A DNA stretch of 64,000 nucleotides from Myxococcales bacterium (GTDB taxonomy: Bacteria > Myxococcota_A > UBA796 > GCA-2862545), in NCBI GenBank assembly GCA_019634415.1, contig JAHQVJ010000243.1, positions 1-64,000 on the forward strand, in the 5' to 3' direction. Shown piece by piece: positions 9,129 to 18,700 of this stretch. The position numbers and the translations under genes were made by a program. Within the stretch, counting starts at the first letter, position 1; every line of letters begins with the position of its first letter. The notes beneath the pieces were generated by a model. The model made no database searches, had not been told where the DNA came from, and was given only the letters and a program-made list of their open reading frames with translations.

Positions 9129-9995
9129 TCACAGCGTCCAGCACTGGATCCGGGAGTCGGACGTCACGGCACATGCCTCCACGCCCCACACGGACACCTC
9201 TCCCCAGCCAGTGCCTGGGGGCGCGAGCGCTGCCCCGTCGGTGCCCCAGCATGCCAGGGCGCCCTCGCCAGTACGAGCGCAGGCATGGTCCGTCGCTGCC
9301 CACACTCGAGAGAAGCGGCCGAACGGGGGCGTGCTCAGCGGCGACAACCCCGCGCTGAAGCACTGCAGCGCGTCGTCCGTGCGCACGGCACAGACGTGGG
9401 GCCATGTCACGCCGTCGACGATGCGGGCCGACGAAGGGAAGCTGGGTTCGCCACCGTAGGCATCGGTCGTGGCACCTTCCCCTCGGCAGATCGAGGTCCC
9501 GTCGTCGCGCCAGGCACAGCTGTCGCTCGCGCCGCGCGTCACCCCGATCAGCCCGGTCTCTCCGTCGAAGTCCCCCTGGTCACACAGGGCGCGGCCGTCG
9601 AACAGCACACACCATGTGTCGAGGACCGGGCCAGCTGAGAGGGCGTCCAACCGAGCCCCCTGTGGCAGCTGCAGTGAGCTCTGGTAGAGGGAGCGGCCTG
9701 CGTTCCCCGAGCACTGCACCAGACCGCTCGCAGTCACCCCGCACACCTGCTCGTCGGAGCCCGACAGGTCGACGTAGCGCTCGATCAGGAAGTCTGGATG
9801 AGGCGTGCCCGACCAGCACGACGCACGACCTTCCTCGTCGAGACCGCAGCGCAGCCCTCGGCTGAGGGCCACGTCCACCTGGATGCCCGACAGCTCCTGC
9901 GGCCCGACCAGGGCGTTCGGGTCGAGCGTCCCGATCGAGGTGGTCGCTGGCCCTGATCCACAGGCGCACGACCCCACCGCAGCCACCCATCTCAT
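9129..9995 (-). CDS. RCC1-like repeat lipoprotein 2
   Basis: 288 residues from the ATG at 9995. Cys-rich RCC1-like blades are visible (CGLDEEGRASCW, CGVTASGLVQC, CAWRDDGTSIC, CARTGEGALACWG, CAVTSDSRIQCW), collinear with lipoprotein 1 at 6104-7009 and very similar at the C-terminus. A lipobox-like VGSC lies only nine residues after the ATG, too short for a normal signal peptide. An in-frame TTG at 10007 would give MIVAMRWVAAVGSC, a more plausible export signal. Both starts lie inside a 33-bp palindrome (9994-10026), so the 5' end may have been created or remodelled by that element. It lies 41 bp upstream of the polymerase-like gene on the same strand. Function unknown. Confidence 0.72.
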   Translation of the reverse strand: MRWVAAVGSCACGSGPATTSIGTLDPNALVGPQELSGIQVDVALSRGLRCGLDEEGRASCWSGTPHPDFLIERYVDLSGSDEQVCGVTASGLVQCSGNAGRSLYQSSLQLPQGARLDALSAGPVLDTWCVLFDGRALCDQGDFDGETGLIGVTRGASDSCAWRDDGTSICRGEGATTDAYGGEPSFPSSARIVDGVTWPHVCAVRTDDALQCFSAGLSPLSTPPFGRFSRVWAATDHACARTGEGALACWGTDGAALAPPGTGWGEVSVWGVEACAVTSDSRIQCWTL

Positions 9996-10026
9996 CGCGA
10001 CAATCAACTGCGTTGATTGTCGCGAT
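9994..10026. repeat. 33-bp palindrome, copy A (9994-10026)
   Basis: Perfect 15-bp arms ATCGCGACAATCAAC and its complement with a 3-nt loop (TGC). The same sequence occurs at 48448 and 52353, and a variant at 10134. The right flank CGAGCGGAGCGCGCC is shared with the copy at 48448. It covers the start codon of the RCC1-like lipoprotein 2 gene and lies 3' of the cytochrome gene. A REP-like element or a hairpin terminator fits. Confidence 0.85.
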
Positions 10027-10133
10027 CGAGCGGAGCGCGCCCGATCCGGGGTTGCAGTGGGACTGGAACGAGCGAGGGTGCGAGCGAGTGCAGGGAGTGC
10101 TGCAAGTCCAGGCGCGGAGCGGCGATCTGTAGC

Positions 10134-10166
10134 ATCGCGACCATCGACCCCGTTGATGGTCGCGAT
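10134..10166. repeat. 33-bp palindrome, variant copy B
   Basis: Arms ATCGCGACCATCGAC (10134-10148) and GTTGATGGTCGCGAT (10152-10166) with loop CCC and one G-T mismatch. Compared with the other copies both arms carry the change CAAT to CCAT, a compensatory pair that keeps the stem. That supports selection for the hairpin. The last base overlaps the stop codon of the cytochrome gene (TGA at 10168-10166), so in transcript sense the hairpin begins at the stop codon. Terminator role likely; no T-run follows. Confidence 0.8.
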
Positions 10167-11836
10167 CACAACGTCCTCAGCCAGGCGATCAGTGCGCGTC
10201 GCTCCTCGTCGGACAGGTGCTCGGGGTGCCCCATCTCGCCGCCCTCCGCCAGGCGCAGCACGTCCTCGAGGGTCTCCGCACTCCCGTCGTGTAGGTAGGG
10301 GGCGGTGGCGGCCAGCCCCAGCAGTGAGGGCGTCTGCACCACGGCGCGACCGAACATCCCGTAGCTGCGGTTGTCGGTGTAGGTCGGCCAGACGTGGCAG
10401 TCGGCGCACCCGACCTCCGCGCGATGGAACACCCGCTCGCCGAGGGCCAGCACCTCGTCGGCCTCCTCCACCGTCGGCGGGGTGGGGAGTCGCGTGTGGT
10501 TGACCCAGGCGGCCAGCGCCTCCAGGTCGGCCTGCTCGAGCCCCGTGCCCCCCATCGGACCCGTGATGGTCAGCTCCGCCTCCGCAGCCACCGAGGGCAC
10601 GTCCTGGCTCCAGGTCACCGGCGACGTCGACGCCACGGCGCCGGCCAGGGAGGGCGTCTGCCAGCGGCCGGTGTTCAGACCCCAGGTCCGTCCGTCGCTG
10701 CGGCCCTCGTCGTGGCAGGTGTCGCAGGAGACACCGCCAGCGCCCATCTGCGGATCCGCTGCGTTGTGGAACAGCTCTCGCCCGCGCTGCAGCGTGTCGT
10801 CGAGGGCGGGCTTGGCCACCACGATGCGCCTGTGGGACTGTCCGAGGCGCTCTACCGTGCGGTCGAACGTGACGTGCACCCAGGGAGGCTCGCCCATCTC
10901 GGCGAAGATCAGCCCTCGCGCCCCCAGTGCCATGGGAGACTGCGACGAGCCGCCGCCAGACAGCGTCCAGCAGCTGACCTGGGGCAACCCCACGTGGGTC
11001 CCGCACAGCAGCTGCTCGCCCGGCTGCCAGGCCACCTGAGCCACGTGGTGCCCGGCTCTGAAGCGGTCGACGGTGGTATAGCCTCCGTCTCGCTGGCGCG
11101 TGGCGCGCAGCACCTGGGGGCCCGTCACGCCGGCACCATTGAGCGTGGAGTAGTACGCCAACAAGGGGCCCACGGGGTCGGAGCTGCTCGTGAAAGGAAT
11201 CGCCAGCGACCAGCCATCGGCGCTGTAGGCCATGTCACCGGTGGCTCTTCCCTGAAAGGAAGCCAGAGGGTGGGGCCTGGCCACGGCCAGGTCGAGGCCC
11301 ACGGCCAGCGTGTGGAAGGTGGAGCCGCGCGCCGATCCCACGGCGAGCTCCCGGCCATCCGGGCGCAGCGCCAGCCAGCGAGGCTCGCTCGGCACATCGA
11401 AGCTGCGCACCGGATCGAGGGTCTCTGTGTCGAGCTCCAGCACGCGGTCGTCCATCGACACGGCCACGAACACGCGCGAGCCGTCGGCCGTGGCCACGAT
11501 GCCGTAGGGCTCCGAGCCGACCCAGCGACGCTGGACCACGTGGAAGAAGCCTGTGTCGTCGACCGTCAGCTCCACCACCTCGCCGTCCAGGCGCGTGGTC
11601 ACCCAGATCCGCCCCGCTGCTGCGGTGACGCGCGTGGGCTCTCGACCCACCTCCAGCTCGTCCACCTCACCCGTGGCGGTCTGGATCCACGACACCGTGT
11701 CCTCGTCGGTGTTGACCGCGACGAGCTGCCCAGCTGCGTCGAGGGCGGCGAGGGTGCCGGACGTGGGGGACTCGATTGCAGGGGCACCATCGGGTCGGCA
11801 TCCTGCCAAGGCTATCCAGAACATGGTCGCGACCAA
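10166..11836 (-). CDS. Beta-propeller / di-haem cytochrome c (MauG-peroxidase-like) lipoprotein
   Basis: 556 residues. TTG start chosen because GGAGGT lies 5 nt upstream, and from it the lipobox ALAGC (Cys13) closes an acceptable signal peptide; the ATG four codons on would leave too few residues. Residues about 30-300 form YVTN-like propeller strands (VSWIQTATGEVDELEVG, RVFVAVSMDDRVLELDTETL). Residues about 350-556 resemble the di-haem peroxidase/MauG fold: haem sites CDTCH and CADCH, with conserved GLNTGRWQTPSL and TPSLLGLAATAPYLHDG. Expected role is periplasmic or surface electron transfer or peroxide reduction; substrate unknown. Its ribosome site overlaps the end of the upstream lipoprotein gene (3-nt gap), so the two are co-translated. 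A palindrome starts at its stop codon. Confidence 0.85.
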   Translation of the reverse strand: MVATMFWIALAGCRPDGAPAIESPTSGTLAALDAAGQLVAVNTDEDTVSWIQTATGEVDELEVGREPTRVTAAAGRIWVTTRLDGEVVELTVDDTGFFHVVQRRWVGSEPYGIVATADGSRVFVAVSMDDRVLELDTETLDPVRSFDVPSEPRWLALRPDGRELAVGSARGSTFHTLAVGLDLAVARPHPLASFQGRATGDMAYSADGWSLAIPFTSSSDPVGPLLAYYSTLNGAGVTGPQVLRATRQRDGGYTTVDRFRAGHHVAQVAWQPGEQLLCGTHVGLPQVSCWTLSGGGSSQSPMALGARGLIFAEMGEPPWVHVTFDRTVERLGQSHRRIVVAKPALDDTLQRGRELFHNAADPQMGAGGVSCDTCHDEGRSDGRTWGLNTGRWQTPSLAGAVASTSPVTWSQDVPSVAAEAELTITGPMGGTGLEQADLEALAAWVNHTRLPTPPTVEEADEVLALGERVFHRAEVGCADCHVWPTYTDNRSYGMFGRAVVQTPSLLGLAATAPYLHDGSAETLEDVLRLAEGGEMGHPEHLSDEERRALIAWLRTL

Positions 11837-11839
11837 GGC

Positions 11840-12712
11840 TTACCTCCAACAGAGCAACGCAGACGAACTATCTAAGGCACACCAGCGCTTTCCGAATCGC
11901 GTGACGTCCTGGACGCCCTCGACGGGTAGCGGTGGTGCCGTGGTGCACACCAGCTCCTCGAGCGGTGTGACGAAGCAGATCTCCCCTTCGTCGAAGGCCA
12001 CGGCGAGGGGAACGGAGCCCTCCGGCAGGTATGCCCAAGGCGCCTCGTCCGTCGCGGTGCCGAAGAGCTCCCCCGTCGACGCCAGCACCCACGGACCCGG
12101 CTCTCCGTCGAAGAGTGCCACCACGGAGTCGGGGTGTCGCGCCATGCCATGTCCAACGGAGGACCAGCAGTCCACGGTGTTCTTCGCGGTTCTTGCGCAG
12201 ATCCCGGTACCGCCGCCAGCGATCTCCACGTAGGCGTCCTCGGGGAAGGCGATGTCTGCGCCCACGCCCCAGCACTCCACGGGTCCAGGAGCTTCAGCGA
12301 GGGCACAGGCGGCCAGCGGGGTGATGGCGATGTCGACGAAGGTGCCTGCAGGCGGCTCGACGAGCCACCGTCCCTCGCCCCAGCACTCCACTCGTCCCTG
12401 GGGGGAGGTGAGCCCGCAGGACCACTCGTCGGACGGTACGACCTGGAGGAAGGGGAGCCCTGGCGGAGAAGGTAGCGGGTACCCACGAAATTGGCACTCC
12501 GCACGCCCTTGTGCGGTCCACGTGCAGAGCTGTCTCGCGACGGCTTCCACCGCCACCAGCTGGGGCGCCTCTGGGCTCGTCAGCTCGACGGGCGGCACCG
12601 AGGCGCCCGGTCGCTCCGGCGCGGGCCGACCGATCTCCACGGGAGGCAGGTCGCCACCGCACGCCGTCAGCAGCAGTGGCCCCACGGCCCAGCGCAGCAA
12701 CGGTGTGTTCAC
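11840..12712 (-). CDS. RCC1-like repeat lipoprotein 3
   Basis: 290 residues. GTG start preceded by GGGAGG at 6 nt. The signal peptide MNTPLLRWAVGPLLLTAC ends in lipobox LTAC. The mature part has Cys-rich blades (CTWTAQGRAEC, CGLTSPQGRVECWG, CALAEAPGPVECWG, CARTAKNTVDC, CFVTPLEELVC, CALDSSSALLCW). It is shorter and more divergent than RCC1-like lipoproteins 1 and 2. First gene of the minus-strand run that continues with the cytochrome gene, and divergent from the dioxygenase-family gene at 12781 with a 68-bp shared promoter region. Function unknown. Confidence 0.78.
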   Translation of the reverse strand: MNTPLLRWAVGPLLLTACGGDLPPVEIGRPAPERPGASVPPVELTSPEAPQLVAVEAVARQLCTWTAQGRAECQFRGYPLPSPPGLPFLQVVPSDEWSCGLTSPQGRVECWGEGRWLVEPPAGTFVDIAITPLAACALAEAPGPVECWGVGADIAFPEDAYVEIAGGGTGICARTAKNTVDCWSSVGHGMARHPDSVVALFDGEPGPWVLASTGELFGTATDEAPWAYLPEGSVPLAVAFDEGEICFVTPLEELVCTTAPPLPVEGVQDVTRFGKRWCALDSSSALLCWR

Positions 12713-12780
12713 CAAACGCCTCCCAGCACCAGGAATACACGGAGATATGTCGACTTGCACTCCCCGATGTAGGTGATCGG

Positions 12781-13671
12781 ATGCCCACCCGTCGACACAC
12801 CCTGATCGGCGCCACCGCCGTGGCCGGGATGACCGCTGCTGGAGGATGGATGACTCGCCCTCGGTCCCACGCTCGTCTTCCCTCCATCTTCGTGCCTCAT
12901 GGGGGAGGACCATGGCCGCTCATGGACTTGCCCTTCATGCCGCCGGAGGAGGGACCTCCGCTGCTCGCCTACATGCAGTCCATCTCCGACGTCTCCGCCG
13001 AGCCGAGCGCGCTGCTCGTGATCTCGGCGCACTGGGAGGCACGGCATCCCACGGTGAACACCGCACCAGCTCCCGGCATGCTCTACGACTACAACGGCTT
13101 CCCCGACGAGGCCTATCGCCTGCAGTGGCCTGCTCCGGGGCATCCCGAGCTGGCCGCCGAGGTGCGAGACCTGCTGCGCACGGCGGGCTTCCAGCCCGCC
13201 GAGGACGCCCACCGCGGCTACGATCACGGCACCTTCGTGCCGCTGCTGGCCGCCTACCCCGACCCCACCATCCCCGTGGTGCAGCTGTCGCTGAAGCTCG
13301 GTCTGGATCCTGCGGAGCACCTGGCCATGGGGCGGGCCTTAGCACCGCTCCGCGATCGGGGGGTCTACGTGATCGGCAGCGGAAACTCGTTCCACAACCT
13401 CCGCGCGCTCTTCGGGCGTGATCCCTCGGCCATCCGGGCGTCGGCCTCCTTCGACGAGTGGCTGACCGACACCATCGCGCTGCCCGCCGCCGAGCGCGAC
13501 GCGCGGCTGGTGGACTGGAAGAGCGCGCCCCACGCCGCGATGTGCCATCCGCGGGAAGAGCACCTGATCCCGCTGATGGTGGCAGCGGGCGCAGCCGGCG
13601 ACGACGTGGGCCGCGTTCCGTGGCGCGGCACCATGAGCGGGATGCACGTGGCGGCGCACCACTTCGGGTAG
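12781..13671 (+). CDS. DODA/LigB-type class III extradiol dioxygenase family protein (YgiD-like)
   Basis: 296 residues. The family (4,5-DOPA extradiol dioxygenase, YgiD) is a metal-dependent aromatic ring-opening fold. Seen: the metal-binding His in FVPHGGGPWPLMD and SAHWEA, plus YDHGTFVPL, the GSGNSFHN segment and PREEHLIPL near the C-terminus. The N-terminus MPTRRHTLIGATAVAG has a twin-Arg signal followed by a hydrophobic stretch, so it may be exported by Tat, which is unusual for this family. ATG chosen to give that signal; only a weak ribosome site (GTAGGTG) precedes it. Next gene starts 10 bp after the stop. Substrate unknown. Confidence 0.85.
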   Translation: MPTRRHTLIGATAVAGMTAAGGWMTRPRSHARLPSIFVPHGGGPWPLMDLPFMPPEEGPPLLAYMQSISDVSAEPSALLVISAHWEARHPTVNTAPAPGMLYDYNGFPDEAYRLQWPAPGHPELAAEVRDLLRTAGFQPAEDAHRGYDHGTFVPLLAAYPDPTIPVVQLSLKLGLDPAEHLAMGRALAPLRDRGVYVIGSGNSFHNLRALFGRDPSAIRASASFDEWLTDTIALPAAERDARLVDWKSAPHAAMCHPREEHLIPLMVAAGAAGDDVGRVPWRGTMSGMHVAAHHFG

Positions 13672-13680
13672 GCTGCGGGC

Positions 13681-14268
13681 ATGGGAAAGCTAGCGCAGCT
13701 GGTCCAGGCGGGTCGCACCCCTTGTGCCATCGGCTTCGACGACGCCCCGTTCCCCCGTGAGGCCGGGCACCCGGTCCACATCAGCGGGATCGTGTGCAAC
13801 GGCACGCGGTTCGAGGGCATGCTCTGGGGACTGGCGCACAAAGACGGGATGGACGCCACCGAGGCCCTGCTGCGCATGCTCGACGGCTCGAAGTTCACAC
13901 CGCAGCTGCACGTGATCCTCACCGATGGTGTGACCTTCGGAGGCTTCAACGTGGTGGATCTGTCCGAGGTGCACCAGGCTACGGGCTTGCCCTGCGTGTC
14001 CGTGATGCGTAGGGCGCCCGATCTGGCCGCGATTCATCGAGTGATCGAGCGGCTCCCCCAGGCCGAGGAGCGAAAGGAGCGGATGCGGCGCGCCGGTCCG
14101 GTGTTCCACCAGCGCGACTTCCACTTCCAGGTGCTGGGGGCGGAGCCCGAGGATGCTGCGTTGGCGCTGGGGGCGCTCACGGATCGTGGCAAGGTGCCCG
14201 AGCCGTTGCGGCTCGCCCACCTCATCGGATCCGCGATCGTGACGGGGGAGTCCTCCAAGCGGGCATAA
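13681..14268 (+). CDS. DUF99 family protein (endonuclease V-like fold)
   Basis: 195 residues, the usual size for DUF99/UPF0215, a family known mainly from archaea and related to the endonuclease V fold. Seen: the family's acidic start IGFDDAPFP, the GMDATEALLRML segment, TDGVTFGGFNVVDL, TGLPCVSVMRR, and the closing PEPLRLAHLIGSAIVTGESS. It lies directly behind the dioxygenase-family gene (10-bp gap), probably in one transcript. A nuclease or DNA-repair role is possible from the fold but has not been shown in this sequence. Confidence 0.85.
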   Translation: MGKLAQLVQAGRTPCAIGFDDAPFPREAGHPVHISGIVCNGTRFEGMLWGLAHKDGMDATEALLRMLDGSKFTPQLHVILTDGVTFGGFNVVDLSEVHQATGLPCVSVMRRAPDLAAIHRVIERLPQAEERKERMRRAGPVFHQRDFHFQVLGAEPEDAALALGALTDRGKVPEPLRLAHLIGSAIVTGESSKRA

Positions 14269-14381
14269 GCGCTGGGGCGTCTGGTTGCGGGTCCTCCGTC
14301 AGATCGGCGAACCTGCGTGGGACGTTGGGCCGACTGATCGGTCCTTGTTCCTCGGGACATGTGTTGTGGAGAGGCTCGTTC

Positions 14382-14651
14382 ATGGTTCGTGTGTGGTTCG
14401 CGCTGCTGTGCGTGTCGTGTGTGCCCGAGGAGGACTTGGACGAGCAAGCCGTCGAGGACTGCTCCGAGCTCTGCTACGAGCTCGTCGTGGTGTGCGACGT
14501 GGCGTCCTACCCCGACGAGGCCAGCTGCCAGGCAGGCTGCCTCTCGGGGTCCGATCAGGGCGCAGACACGGAGAGCCAGCGGGCATGCGTCGGTCTGGCC
14601 GAGTGCGATCTATTCGCGTTGTTGGAGTGTGAGCATGACTTTGGCGCGTAG
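14382..14651 (+). CDS. Small Cys-rich lipoprotein
   Basis: 89 residues. ATG follows GGAGAGG by 7 nt. MVRVWFALLCVSC is a short lipoprotein signal with Cys13; the mature part is acidic with six further Cys in CSELCYELVVVC and CQAGC patterns, suggesting disulfides outside the cytoplasm. It overlaps the start of the following gene by 17 bp, so both are in one transcript. No family recognised; function unknown. Confidence 0.65.
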   Translation: MVRVWFALLCVSCVPEEDLDEQAVEDCSELCYELVVVCDVASYPDEASCQAGCLSGSDQGADTESQRACVGLAECDLFALLECEHDFGA

Positions 14652-15723
14652 CGTCGCGTTCCTCATCGGTGCTCTGGCGGTCGGGTGTGTGTCCGAGAAC
14701 GAGGTCAGAGACGACTTCGAGGTGGACCCCGTCGACATCCTGCCGTGTGGCTTCACGCCCATTTCTGGCACCCACTGGTCCATCTACGACTGCAACCCCG
14801 TGTTCACGGGCACGGACGAGCCGTGGGTGGAGGACATCATCTCGGTGGCCTTTCGCACGGAGTCGGTGTTCGGGCACCCCGTCTTCCAGGTCTGGTACTC
14901 GGCGGCCATGAAGGGCTACCAGAGCTGGGGCCTGGGGTATGCCGTGTCCGATGACGGCATCGAGTGGGCGACCCACGCCGACAACCCGGTCTACGGCCCG
15001 ACCTTCGGCTGGGACGCGCAGCGCGCCACGGCGCTGACGGTGGCCTGGAACGCCGCGGAGGGGGAGTACGCCATCACCTACCAGGGCTCCGATCTGCCCA
15101 ACGACAGCCTGGGTATGGGCGTGATCACGTCCACCAACGGAGTGGCGTGGCGGGAGCCGCCCGCTGGCTCGCGGCTCATCGATCTCACGGCCGCCGGCAA
15201 CTACTACTGCTGGCCCCTGGGCTTCACGTGGCAGCCAGACGAGGGCTACATCGGCTACATCGCCGCCAACGCCAGCAACGGGTGCCACGCCTTCCGGTTC
15301 GACGCCGATGCGCTCGCGCCCGATGCCATCAACGTCCGTCCGCGCCAGGCCCTCGAGACACGCTCCAACACGCGCTACGACGCAGCCGGCGCCACCTCGG
15401 TCGCCACGGTGGTGTTGGGCGAGACCCACTACATGTTCTACACGGGCTTCTCGGGGTGGGTGCCCGTGAAGACCAACCCGAACTTCCGCCGCACCAACGA
15501 CACCACCCTCGCCGTGGCCACTTCCGAGACGGGTGTGCGCTGGACGCGCGACGAGGACAACCCCGTGCCCATCAGCCTCAACGAGCCTGGCCGGGTGGGG
15601 ACCATCGGGGCTCAGGCGATCAACGGTCGAGTCCACGTCTGGGTCACCGACTTCTACCCGGATCTGAAGCAGAAGGGCGTCGGCTACTTCCTGTACGAGC
15701 CCGACAGCGACGCGCACCCGTGA
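14635..15723 (+). CDS. Lipoprotein with glycoside-hydrolase-like five-bladed beta-propeller
   Basis: 362 residues. ATG preceded by GGAG at 7 nt, giving MTLARSVAFLIGALAVGC with lipobox AVGC. The body repeats the pattern YAVSDDGIEWATHADNPV, ITSTNGVAWREPP, VATSETGVRWTRDEDNPV, which resembles GH43/GH32-type and related five-bladed propellers acting on glycans. Catalytic acids cannot be assigned by eye, so enzyme activity is not established. The 3' end overlaps the next gene's GTG start by 4 nt (GTGA), so it is translationally coupled to the TSP3 fusion protein. Confidence 0.7.
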   Translation: MTLARSVAFLIGALAVGCVSENEVRDDFEVDPVDILPCGFTPISGTHWSIYDCNPVFTGTDEPWVEDIISVAFRTESVFGHPVFQVWYSAAMKGYQSWGLGYAVSDDGIEWATHADNPVYGPTFGWDAQRATALTVAWNAAEGEYAITYQGSDLPNDSLGMGVITSTNGVAWREPPAGSRLIDLTAAGNYYCWPLGFTWQPDEGYIGYIAANASNGCHAFRFDADALAPDAINVRPRQALETRSNTRYDAAGATSVATVVLGETHYMFYTGFSGWVPVKTNPNFRRTNDTTLAVATSETGVRWTRDEDNPVPISLNEPGRVGTIGAQAINGRVHVWVTDFYPDLKQKGVGYFLYEPDSDAHP

Positions 15724-18700
15724 GGGCGCTGCTGGCGATGGTGATGGGGTGGTTGCTGCTGGGCCACTCCACGGCGCATGCCCAGATCGCGGGCGTGCTC
15801 GGGGCCACGGGCAACCCCCTGGCGCTCGGCACCGTGCGCGATGCGTTGTTCTGCACGGGTGAGTTCACGGCGGTGCACACGATCGACGTGGCCACGCAGG
15901 TGCCCACGCTGTCGGATCTGCAGGAGCATCATGCGGTGATCGTGTTCTCCGACACGGCCATCACGGATCCGGTGAGCTTCGGAGACGCGCTCGCGGACTA
16001 TGTGGACGCGGGGGGCGGGGTGGTGCTGGCCACCGGATCCTTCACGAACGGCAAGGGGATCGAGGGTCGGTTCCGCAGCGACGGCTATGCACCGGTGGCG
16101 TGGGGGAACATCTCGGATCCTGGCGGGAACCTGGGAATCGTGCAGGAGCCCGAGCACGCTTGGCTGCCCCTCGTCTCTGGGCACTTCACCACCAACGGGG
16201 TGAACGTGTTCGACGGGGGCCTCGCGAGTCGGCAGGTGGACGCCGAGTTCGAGAAGAGCGCCACCGTCACTGCGCGCTGGTCCAACGGAGTACCCGCCAT
16301 CGTGCTCGCCGATACCCCGGCCAACATCGGTCGGGTGGCGGTGGCCAACCTGTACCCGCCGTCGGATGCGGCGGACAAGACCTCGTGGGTGTCGGCCACC
16401 GACGGGGATCGCGTCATGTCCAACACCTTGCTGTGGGCCATGCGCTACGCCCGGCCCTTCGGTACGTGCACCAACGACGACATCGCGCAGGACCTGGACT
16501 GCGACGCCATCGATGCGGCCGACGAGCGCTTCGTGGATCTCGGCGATCCGCAGTGCGCCGCCAACATCGATCCCGAGACGGGTCTGCCCTACGACAACGC
16601 CGACTACTACATCGACCCGGGCTCCTTCGGCTGCGACTACCTCGTGGTGGGCCTCGACCCCGACGGAGACCTGCTCGGCGGGTTGGGACAGCCCGTGGCG
16701 TTGCCCAACGACGATGGCGTCACCATCGTCGCACTGCTCGACTGCGACAACTGCCCCTTCGACTACAACCCCGATCAGTCCGACATCGACTGCGACCGCA
16801 TCGGGGATCTGTGCGACTCCTGTCCGTACATTCCCGACGACGGTCGCAACGAGGACGGTGACTGCTTCGCCAACGCGTGCGACAACTGCGTCTTCGTGCC
16901 CAATCCCGATCAAGCGGACGCGGATCTCGACTTCGTCGGAGACCTCTGCGACAACTGCGTCGAGGACTTCAACCCCGATCAGATCGATCAGGACCGCGAC
17001 GGCTGGGGGGACATCTGCGATCTGTGTCCGGTCATCCCGAGCAAGACCCAGGACGACACGGACCTCGACGGGGTGGGGGACGACTGTGACAACTGTCCGG
17101 AGGAGTTCAACCCGGATCAGTCCGACATCGATGGCGACGAGATCGGAGACGCCTGCGACGTGTGTCCCGAGGAGCCCTCGAAGGTAGACGACCCCGACAG
17201 CGACGGCGACGGAGTGGGGGATCGCTGCGACAACTGCCCCACGCAGCGCAACCGGAACCAGCTGGACTCCGACCTCGACAACCTGGGAGATGCCTGCGAC
17301 AACTGTCCCGGCCACTTCGATCCCACCGACGGCCTAGGCGGTGTGGAGCAGCTCGACACGGACGGCGACGGGGTGGGCAACCGCTGCGATGTGTGTCCCG
17401 ACACCCGCGATCCGGCACAGCTCGACAGTGATCTGGACGGGGCCGGCGATGCCTGCGAGACCTGTCCCTTCGACTTCGACCTGGACTTCGAGGACACCGA
17501 CGGCGATGGGTTCACCGACTCCTGCGACCGGTGCATCCTGCTGTGGACGCGGAACAATCGCGATCGCGACGGCGATGGCGTGGGCAACGCCTGTGACAAC
17601 TGCCCGGACATCGCGAACCCCGATCAGTTCGACGACGACGGCAATGGTCAGGGCGACGCCTGTCAGGTCTATGCGCTGCGAGGGGGCGGGGCGTTGTTCG
17701 GCGGCTGCGCCGTAGGGGCGTCCACGGCCGGTTCCTGGGCTTTGCTGCTGGGTGCCCTGCTCGCGCTCCGCCGCCGGCGTGGGACCCTCGGTCTGTGGGT
17801 GGTGATCTCGGTGCTGGTGACGTCCGCTTCCCCCGCGGTGGCACAGCCCTACCGCGTGGCGTTGCTGTCCGCCTCGAGCTCGGCGGACCACGCAGCCGAT
17901 GCGCGAGACCTGGTGATGTGTGCGGGACGAGGGCTGGGCCTGGTGATCGTCGGCGAACCGAGAGAGGCCTACGAGATCGAGCGCATCGATCTGTTCGACG
18001 TCGGCAGCACCACCCCGCTGCTCGAGGAGGTTGCTGACTACGACGCGCTGTTGGTCTTCAACGACGTGCCGTTTCACGACCCCGTGGCGCTGGGGGACGT
18101 GATGGCCGCCTACGTGGAGGGAGGCGGTGGCGTGGTGGTGGCCGGTCAGGTCTTCGCCGACGGCGGAAAGGTGGAGGGGCGCTTCGACACGCAGCAGATG
18201 TCGCCCTTCGAGCAGCCCGGCACGCCTGTGCAGCCAGGTGGTTCCTTGTCCATCGAGGTGGTGGAGCCGCTGGACCAGTGGGGGGTGGGTCCGGTTCGTG
18301 GCCACGTGATCTTCCATGGATTCAACGCCTTCGACGGGGGGACCGGCAGCCACCACGTGCAGGGCCTGGTGCCGGCGAGCGGCGTGGACGTGCTGGCGCG
18401 CTGGAGCAACGGGGAGCCCGCCGTGGTCACGCGGCCTCCTGGCGTCGTGGGGCATGGTCGGATCGCGGCTCTGAACATGCTGCCGCCGTCGGATCGGGTG
18501 GATGCCAGTCACTGGAACGTCGACACGGACGGGGGGCGCCTGCTCAACGGTGCGCTGCGCTGGGTCCTCGACTGGCGGATCGAGCCACCCTGCGAGAACG
18601 AGCAGCTCGTGCAGGATCTGAACTGCAACGGCCTGGATGCCTCCGACGAGCGCTTCGTGGAGGTCGACGGCCAGGAGTGCCTGTACGACAACGCGGACTT

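Noticed and set aside
9994..10166. Two nearby palindromes as a CRISPR array
   Set aside because: Only two units, no regular spacers, and further copies lie far apart at gene ends; no cas gene is near.
12781..13671. DODA/LigB-family gene as the missing ring-cleaving step of the 40-47 kb catabolic operon
   Set aside because: It is 27 kb away, carries a Tat-like signal and sits with a DUF99 gene; nothing links it to that pathway.
14380..15717. Open minus-strand frame opposite the two small lipoprotein genes
   Set aside because: The plus-strand genes have lipoboxes, ribosome sites and overlapping stops and starts; the antisense frame has none.
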